Of a stretch of 64,000 nucleotides of DNA, positions 59,168 through 64,000 are shown one piece after another. A program made the position numbers and the translations under genes. The notes beneath the pieces were generated by a model. The model was not told the origin of the DNA. It saw nothing but the letters and a program-made list of their open reading frames with translations, and did no database searches. This DNA is from CAZYFH01 sp964646815. GTDB taxonomy: Bacteria > Acidobacteriota > Vicinamibacteria > Vicinamibacterales > UBA8438. The first letter of the stretch is position 1; every line of letters begins with the position of its first letter. The stretch covers positions 1 through 64,000 of the forward strand of contig CAZYFH010000015.1 in the NCBI GenBank assembly GCA_964646815.1, in the 5' to 3' direction.

Positions 59168-60352
59168 TCACGAACGACCGGCCGACACCGATCGGTCGGA
59201 TGTGGCGTGCGACGCTCGCGCGATGATCTCCTCGTAGAACGCCTCGTAGCGCGGCACGATCTCCTCGGCGCAGAAACGCTCGCGAACGGTGCGCCAGCCT
59301 GCACCCGCAACGCGCTGGTGGAGCCCCGCATCCGACAATAACCTGATCGCGCTCTCGGCCATGCCGGCCACGTCGTCTGAAGCGTGGAGGAAGCCCGAGA
59401 CGCCGTGCTCGATGACCTCGGGTAATCCACCGACGGCCGAAGCGACGACCGGCACCTCACAGGCCATCGCTTCGAGCGCCGCCAGGCCAAAGCTCTCCTG
59501 TGCCGAGGGAAGGAGGAAAAGGTCGGCGACGGATAGCAGCGGGACGACGAGCTCCTGCTCGCCGAGCGGCTCGACGTCGCTCGACAGTCCCCGCTCTCGG
59601 GCGATCCGGCAGACCTGCGGAAGCTCCGGACCGTCGCCCACGAGCAGCAGCTTGGCCGGCATGCGCTCGCGCACACGCCGAAAGATCTCCACGACGGCAT
59701 GCGCCTGCTTCACCGGTCTGAAGTTGGACACGTGGATGACGAGACTGGTGCCGGGGTCCCCGCCGCAATACCGCGCACGCAACGTGTCGTCGGGAATACG
59801 GCGGTGATATTGGCAATCCAGGAAGTTGGGGATGACCCGGATTTCGGCATGAACCGGAAGCTCGCGGTAGGTCTCATGGCGCAGACTCTCGGACACCGCC
59901 GTCACGCCGTCTGATTGATCGATGCAGAACGCCGCGGTTTCCGAATACGACGCGTTGCTCCCGATGAGCGTGACATCGGTCCCGTGGAGCGTCGTGATGA
60001 CGCGTGGCACCCTCGCATCGTCCGATGCCGCTAGGATGCGCGTGGCCAGATAGGCAGCCGCAGCATGGGGGATCGCGTAGTGCGCGTGGATGACGTCGAG
60101 CTGGAAGTCTCGACACACCTCGACAATCTTGTTGGCCAGGGACAACAAATACTGTGGCTCGCGGAACAGCGGGTATCCGGGGGTCTGCACCGCGTGAAAC
60201 GCCAGACCGGCTTGAAAGTCGCCGAGCCGGAAGGGTGGCTCACTACTGATCAGCCGCACGTCGTGACCGCGTCCGGCGAGCACCTTGGCGAGCTCCGTCG
60301 CGACGATTCCGCTCCCCCCGACCGACGCGTAGCAGACGATGCCGACGTTCAC
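59168..60352 (-). CDS. bshA: N-acetyl-alpha-D-glucosaminyl L-malate synthase
   Basis: A 394-residue GT4 glycosyltransferase for the first step of bacillithiol synthesis (UDP-GlcNAc + L-malate). The N-terminus MNVGIVCYASVGGSGIVATE is diagnostic, along with HDVRLISSEPPFRL, IHAHYAIPHAAAAYLATRI and RVITTLHGTDVTLIGSN. The sugar-nucleotide domain shows VIHVSNFRPVKQAHAVVEIF and LPSAQESFGLAALEAMACEV (the EX7E motif). bshB and bshC are not in the window. Bacillithiol would serve as the low-molecular-weight thiol alongside the selenol proteins found here. Confidence 0.92.
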   Translation of the reverse strand: MNVGIVCYASVGGSGIVATELAKVLAGRGHDVRLISSEPPFRLGDFQAGLAFHAVQTPGYPLFREPQYLLSLANKIVEVCRDFQLDVIHAHYAIPHAAAAYLATRILAASDDARVPRVITTLHGTDVTLIGSNASYSETAAFCIDQSDGVTAVSESLRHETYRELPVHAEIRVIPNFLDCQYHRRIPDDTLRARYCGGDPGTSLVIHVSNFRPVKQAHAVVEIFRRVRERMPAKLLLVGDGPELPQVCRIARERGLSSDVEPLGEQELVVPLLSVADLFLLPSAQESFGLAALEAMACEVPVVASAVGGLPEVIEHGVSGFLHASDDVAGMAESAIRLLSDAGLHQRVAGAGWRTVRERFCAEEIVPRYEAFYEEIIARASHATSDRSVSAGRS

Positions 60353-60447
60353 GAGCCCATGGCTCCCACCCGCGCGCCTACGTCCATTTGCACGGTTGAC
60401 CCTCGCCCCCTATTCAGACGCCCCCCGGTCCCGTCCGCTTACCACGG

Positions 60448-61674
60448 CTACCGCCCGAATCCGAACAGCTCGTCGCCCGCGGCCGGCGTGTCCCGATGAC
60501 CGCGCAGCAGGATGCGGGCCGCGAGAAAACTCATGGCCAGACCGTTCCCACCGGCGCCGATGGCGAAGAGGTGGCGCGGAAAATGACGGTGCGGCCCAAG
60601 GAAGGGAAGCCCGTCGGGCGTCGACACCACGTCGCTGGCCCACGCATAATCGGGTTGGACACCGGAGATAGACGGGTAGATGGTGGACAATTCGTACATC
60701 AGCTGTCCCGTCCGTTGGACGAGCACGGCGTCGCGCCGGCGCGGCGGTGGTGGCGACTGGTCCGCGCCGCCGAACACGATGCGATGATCGCGGGTCCAGC
60801 GCAGATAGTGATGCGGCTCGTCGGTATCCCACATCATCGCCGTACGTCGACCAAGCTCAGCGCGGATCCGCACGCCTAGCGGCGGCGTGGCAACCGTGTA
60901 CGTCTGGGTCGAGCGGAGATGTCGGACGAGCGGCTTGAACAGCGGCGTGGCACCGCGGGTCGCCACTATGACACGCGCGGCGCGCAGCGTGCCGCCGGCG
61001 ACGGTCGTCAGCGCGAGCCCGGCGTCTTCGACGCGAACTCGCGTCACCGCTGAACGCTCGCACACCATGGCCCCCCGCTTGGCTGCCGCCGCCGCCAGAC
61101 CGAGGCACGCGCGGTACGGATCAAGCTGACCGTTACCTCGTGTCTGGATACCGCCGCCGGCCTCTACTGCCGCGACCTGCCGCAACTGTGCCGGGGAAAG
61201 CCAGGTCGCCGCGAGCCCCGCCGCGCGGCGCGCGGCGAGCTCCCGCCGGAGTATGGGTACCCGTTCACCCTCACGCGTGAAATAGATGGCGTCCTGTGTC
61301 TCGAGCTCGCATCGAACGCCCAGACGTCGCATGACCGAGGCGCCGTCGAGCATGGCGCGGCGCGTCATCTGCCAGACCCGGCGCGCGAAGCGCAGCCCGT
61401 ACCGCGCTTCGAGCGTGTGGTACTCGATGTCGGGCTCCTGTCTGAGTAGCCCGGCACCGGCCCCCGAGCCGGCCTGGCCGACGGCGCCGCCCTCGATGAG
61501 CGCGACCGAGACCCCCGCCGCTGCAAAAACGTACGCCGTCGCGCACCCGGTGACCCCTCCGCCGATGATGGCAACGTCGACTACCTGATCTCTGCGGCAT
61601 CGCCGGTAGCCCGGCCGGCTGGCCCTCGGGACCTGCGCAACCCACAGGGACACGCCGTGTCGCGTGTGGCTCAT
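60448..61674 (-). CDS. FAD-dependent amine/amino-acid oxidase (DAO family)
   Basis: A 408-residue flavoprotein. After ~30 basic residues comes the dinucleotide-binding VDVAIIGGGVTGCATAYVFA, then AVGQAGSGAGAGLLRQEPDI, RWTRDHRIVFGGADQSPPPP and YAWASDVVSTPDGLPFLGPH. GAGGNGLAMSFLAARILLRG is the conserved FAD-binding C-terminus. DAO-family enzymes oxidise D-amino acids, glycine derivatives or amines; the substrate is undetermined. A start at the internal GTG/ATG nearer VVDVAIIGGG (~61590) is possible. It lies 95 nt upstream of bshA on the same strand. Confidence 0.85.
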   Translation of the reverse strand: MSHTRHGVSLWVAQVPRASRPGYRRCRRDQVVDVAIIGGGVTGCATAYVFAAAGVSVALIEGGAVGQAGSGAGAGLLRQEPDIEYHTLEARYGLRFARRVWQMTRRAMLDGASVMRRLGVRCELETQDAIYFTREGERVPILRRELAARRAAGLAATWLSPAQLRQVAAVEAGGGIQTRGNGQLDPYRACLGLAAAAAKRGAMVCERSAVTRVRVEDAGLALTTVAGGTLRAARVIVATRGATPLFKPLVRHLRSTQTYTVATPPLGVRIRAELGRRTAMMWDTDEPHHYLRWTRDHRIVFGGADQSPPPPRRRDAVLVQRTGQLMYELSTIYPSISGVQPDYAWASDVVSTPDGLPFLGPHRHFPRHLFAIGAGGNGLAMSFLAARILLRGHRDTPAAGDELFGFGR

Positions 61675-61784
61675 CGGGGAGTCATTCTATACGCTGCACG
61701 GCGATCTTCCGGCTGCACGCACGGCATCCGGCCGGCCAACTAATGGCCCGCATCGGGTGAATCGGCCACGGCTGAGGAATCCGA

Positions 61785-63809
61785 CTAGCGCTTGCCGGAG
61801 TACTCGAGCATCTGTTGCGTGAGGTCCTTCGGGTAGGAGATGGTGACGTCGACGATCTCGGCCGCATCGTTGGTCACGATGTCTAGCTTCGGCATGACGA
61901 AGCCCGTGTAGGAGGCAAGGTTGACCCGCGACACACGCTCCACCACCTCGTCGCGCAGGTTGGGGTCGAAGTGGATCCCGTAGCGCTCGAACAGCTCGCG
62001 GGCCGCCTCGTAGTCACCCTCGGACTTGATCCGCTGCACCTCGGCGAGCAGGCGGCCAACCCCCTCCCTGAACAGCCGCGCTTCGGTCATGACATAGAAG
62101 GTGTTGCCATCCCGCGCACGCGTCTCGATCGCGGCCGTGTTGTCCATGAGCCAGTGGACGATCATCTGGCGGTTCCGCATATGGTCTTGTTCGAGCTGTG
62201 ACCCTGCCCGCACTCGGCGCAGTTGCAACATCGCGTTGCGCGTGTAGGACTCATATTCGGCGCGCACGATATCTTCGTGGTCAGCGGCCCCGACGATCCC
62301 GATCTCGACAAGCTTCGGATCGGCGATGAAGTAGAGCGCGACCAGATCCGCGCGGCTCTCCTCAAGTGCCGAATACTGCTCCTTGAGAAAAGCCTGCGGG
62401 TTGCCGTCGAGACGCTCGGAGAGCTGTCCCGAGCCGTGGCCAATCACCTCGTGCATGTTCGTGTTGAGCTCGCCGGCAATACTCCCCCACTGTTCGGCGC
62501 GGCGCGCCTCGCCGTCGTCCCAGGCGAACTCCTGTCTGTACTCCGGTGACCGCGACCGGTCGTACGCTTCCGTGACGTTCGAGAGCGAGATTGACTTACT
62601 GCCGTGCTCTTCGCGAACGCTCTGATCGTTCGGTAGGTTGATGCCGACCGGCGTCACCGGCCCAGACTCGCCTGTCTCGATGACGACGTCGATGGCGTTC
62701 GCGGTTATACCCCGCACGCCAGCCTTCCGGTACTGCGGATCCCACGGCATGTGGTCCTCGAACCACTGCGCGTGCTCAGCGAGGGTCCGGATCGCCTCGG
62801 TCTTCTCTCGATTGACGTAGAAGACGAGCGCCTCCCACGCGCCCTTGACACCTCGGGCGTCCAGATACACCTCGGTGAACCCGTTGATGGTATCGACCGG
62901 AGAGTCGTCGTCCTCGACCCACGCGATGTCGTAGGCGCGTCGGTCATCGGCCTCGCCGGTTCGATACCACGCGATCAGCGACTCGATCGCCCTAGCCATC
63001 GACGCACTCGCATGCGGAACAGCCGCCTCAAGGTGGCGCACGATCTCGGCGATCTCCCGGCCGTAGCGCCCGTCGTCGTCGAGACGATACACCTCCTCGA
63101 CCAGCCGTCCGTCGCGCTCGACGAGCCGCGAGTTCAACGGATACTGCTCGGTGAAGCCGTCGAGATCCGCCATCGAGACGCCGTCGTAGAGGTTGTTGGC
63201 GCTCGACAGCAGGATGTCGCCCCCCTCCCCTGGCGTCTTATTCGTGACCACTGCGTCGACCGTCTCATCGAAAAACCTCGGTTCGAGCCGTGCCAGCATC
63301 GCGTCAAGGTCCTCGCCCTCCCGCATCCGGAACCGCGCGCCGGCGGTCGCCGCGGCATGCGCCGCTGCCGCGAACGCCGCGGGTGTCACCGCCGGGACAA
63401 ATTTCCGTGCGGTCAGGTTGTTGAACGGGCCAGTGTTGATCCAGAACAGCTTCGTATAGCGATGGACCGCCTCGAGGGTCTTCGGATCGACGTCGTCGGC
63501 GTGTGTGAGAATTTCCTCGAGCACATCGCGCATCTCGAGGCCGTACGCGTAGCGCTGGTCGTAGTAGATGTCGCGACCGGCCAGCGCCGCCTGATAGAGG
63601 TGCCAGACAAGGACCTTCTCGCGCAGTTCCAGAGCTTCGAAGCCGTCTGCGTAGATCTGGGCAACCGCGACGTCGTCGATCCGCTCGAGCAGGTACTGTC
63701 GACTCTGCGTCTCCTCCAGCACGGGCGACGCGTCCTCGTCCACGACCGGACTGCACCCAGCCGCCATTCCACTGACCAACGCCCACATAACAGCTCCTCG
63801 CGCGCGCAT
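61785..63809 (-). CDS. Dipeptidyl-peptidase III-like (M49) zinc lipoprotein
   Basis: A 674-residue exported peptidase; the ATG at 63809 follows AAAGGAG. The signal ends at lipobox MAAGC. The M49 zinc motif HExxGH reads NMHEVIGHGSGQL, and the second motif, EExRAD, is LEESRADLVALYFIADP. GITANAIDVVIETGESGPVT and LPNDQSVREEHGSKSISLSN are conserved family stretches. It removes dipeptides from short peptides; bacterial members are often secreted as here. The upstream in-frame GTG at 63830 has no ribosome binding site. Confidence 0.9.
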   Translation of the reverse strand: MRARGAVMWALVSGMAAGCSPVVDEDASPVLEETQSRQYLLERIDDVAVAQIYADGFEALELREKVLVWHLYQAALAGRDIYYDQRYAYGLEMRDVLEEILTHADDVDPKTLEAVHRYTKLFWINTGPFNNLTARKFVPAVTPAAFAAAAHAAATAGARFRMREGEDLDAMLARLEPRFFDETVDAVVTNKTPGEGGDILLSSANNLYDGVSMADLDGFTEQYPLNSRLVERDGRLVEEVYRLDDDGRYGREIAEIVRHLEAAVPHASASMARAIESLIAWYRTGEADDRRAYDIAWVEDDDSPVDTINGFTEVYLDARGVKGAWEALVFYVNREKTEAIRTLAEHAQWFEDHMPWDPQYRKAGVRGITANAIDVVIETGESGPVTPVGINLPNDQSVREEHGSKSISLSNVTEAYDRSRSPEYRQEFAWDDGEARRAEQWGSIAGELNTNMHEVIGHGSGQLSERLDGNPQAFLKEQYSALEESRADLVALYFIADPKLVEIGIVGAADHEDIVRAEYESYTRNAMLQLRRVRAGSQLEQDHMRNRQMIVHWLMDNTAAIETRARDGNTFYVMTEARLFREGVGRLLAEVQRIKSEGDYEAARELFERYGIHFDPNLRDEVVERVSRVNLASYTGFVMPKLDIVTNDAAEIVDVTISYPKDLTQQMLEYSGKR

Positions 63810-63974
63810 CGTTGGGCTCCTTTCGCGCACCTAGTCACGTCGCCTCGCCACCGCGGAAAAGCAGTCGGTGGCAAGAGCTGCCCTGTCTTCGCGACGCGGG
63901 GCTCTCACCACGGACCACCTGGCAGCGAGGTGATAAGCTCAGCAATTATAGCGTTGCCGGCCTGGAGACCACCG

Positions 63975-64000
63975 ATGAGAGCGCACGTGTTTCCCCGCAA
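63975..64000 (+). CDS. Possible start of a gene running off the window
   Basis: ATG at 63975 is preceded by GGAG (63964-63967) and reads MRAHVFPR to the window edge. There is AATTATAG, a possible -10 region, about 30 nt upstream. Too short to identify. Confidence 0.3.

Noticed and set aside
56312..60352. PIG-L protein read as BshB partner of BshA
   Set aside because: BshB is about 230 residues and cytoplasmic; this protein is 911 residues with a signal peptide and extra domains.

Overview
The window is a high-GC bacterial chromosome segment with mostly short intergenic gaps, many genes for exported proteins, and no rRNA, tRNA, CRISPR array or recognisable insertion sequence. The gene repertoire points to an aerobic heterotroph of the Acidobacteriota, perhaps Vicinamibacteria-like: secreted PQQ beta-propeller dehydrogenases (one with a cytochrome c domain), an Oar-like TonB receptor remnant, exported M1 and M49 peptidases, a large PIG-L protein, an ATP/ADP-translocase-HEAT-cNMP fusion and BshA. 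This placement is inference from gene content.

Layout: 0-9.3 kb holds the end of a PQQ dehydrogenase, a cupin, an M1 peptidase, membrane proteins, the 1239-aa transporter fusion and a BON protein. 9.3-15.8 kb is a decaying stretch (LuxR remnant, GH15 remnant, frameshifted macro domain) with msrA, a mercuric-reductase-like flavoprotein and an MBL hydrolase. 15.9-18 kb holds a SelW-like selenoprotein gene followed by a SoxC/SoxD-like molybdoenzyme and cytochrome c pair. 18-31.8 kb holds ggt, a broken TonB receptor, transketolase, a DUF255 protein, an OsmC-like selenoprotein gene, a PLP decarboxylase, a permease and modABC divergent from a HTH-Mop regulator. 32-42 kb is mostly exported proteins, including a PQQ dehydrogenase with a leftover copy of its own C-terminus, plus two broken genes. 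42.1-47.7 kb is a histidine operon, hisI-G-D-B-H-F-A, headed by a leader-peptide attenuator. 47.8-64 kb holds a methyltransferase, a PQQ sugar dehydrogenase, a HAD enzyme, a cupredoxin, an ECF sigma/anti-sigma pair, a ceramidase, the PIG-L protein, bshA, a flavin oxidase and a DPP III peptidase, with several gene remnants between them.

Main discoveries: (1) Two unrelated genes, a Rdx/SelW-like protein and an OsmC-like protein, each have an in-frame UGA exactly at the family's catalytic cysteine. Each UGA is followed 22-25 nt later by a hairpin loop of bacterial SECIS type, so the organism very probably inserts selenocysteine. (2) A complete histidine attenuator is readable upstream of hisI: a leader peptide with six His codons in nine, a 1:2 hairpin, a 2:3 antiterminator and a perfect 11-bp terminator with a T-run. 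(3) Many intergenic gaps, including those inside the his operon, carry a degenerate GGAACC/GGTTCC short-period repeat family. (4) About a dozen degraded genes lie among intact ones.

Themes linking the genes are redox and cofactor biology: molybdate uptake (modABC) with a sulfite-oxidase-type molybdoenzyme, several PQQ enzymes, thiol and selenol proteins (SelW-like, OsmC-like, MsrA, BshA for bacillithiol), and electron transfer by c-type cytochromes and a cupredoxin.
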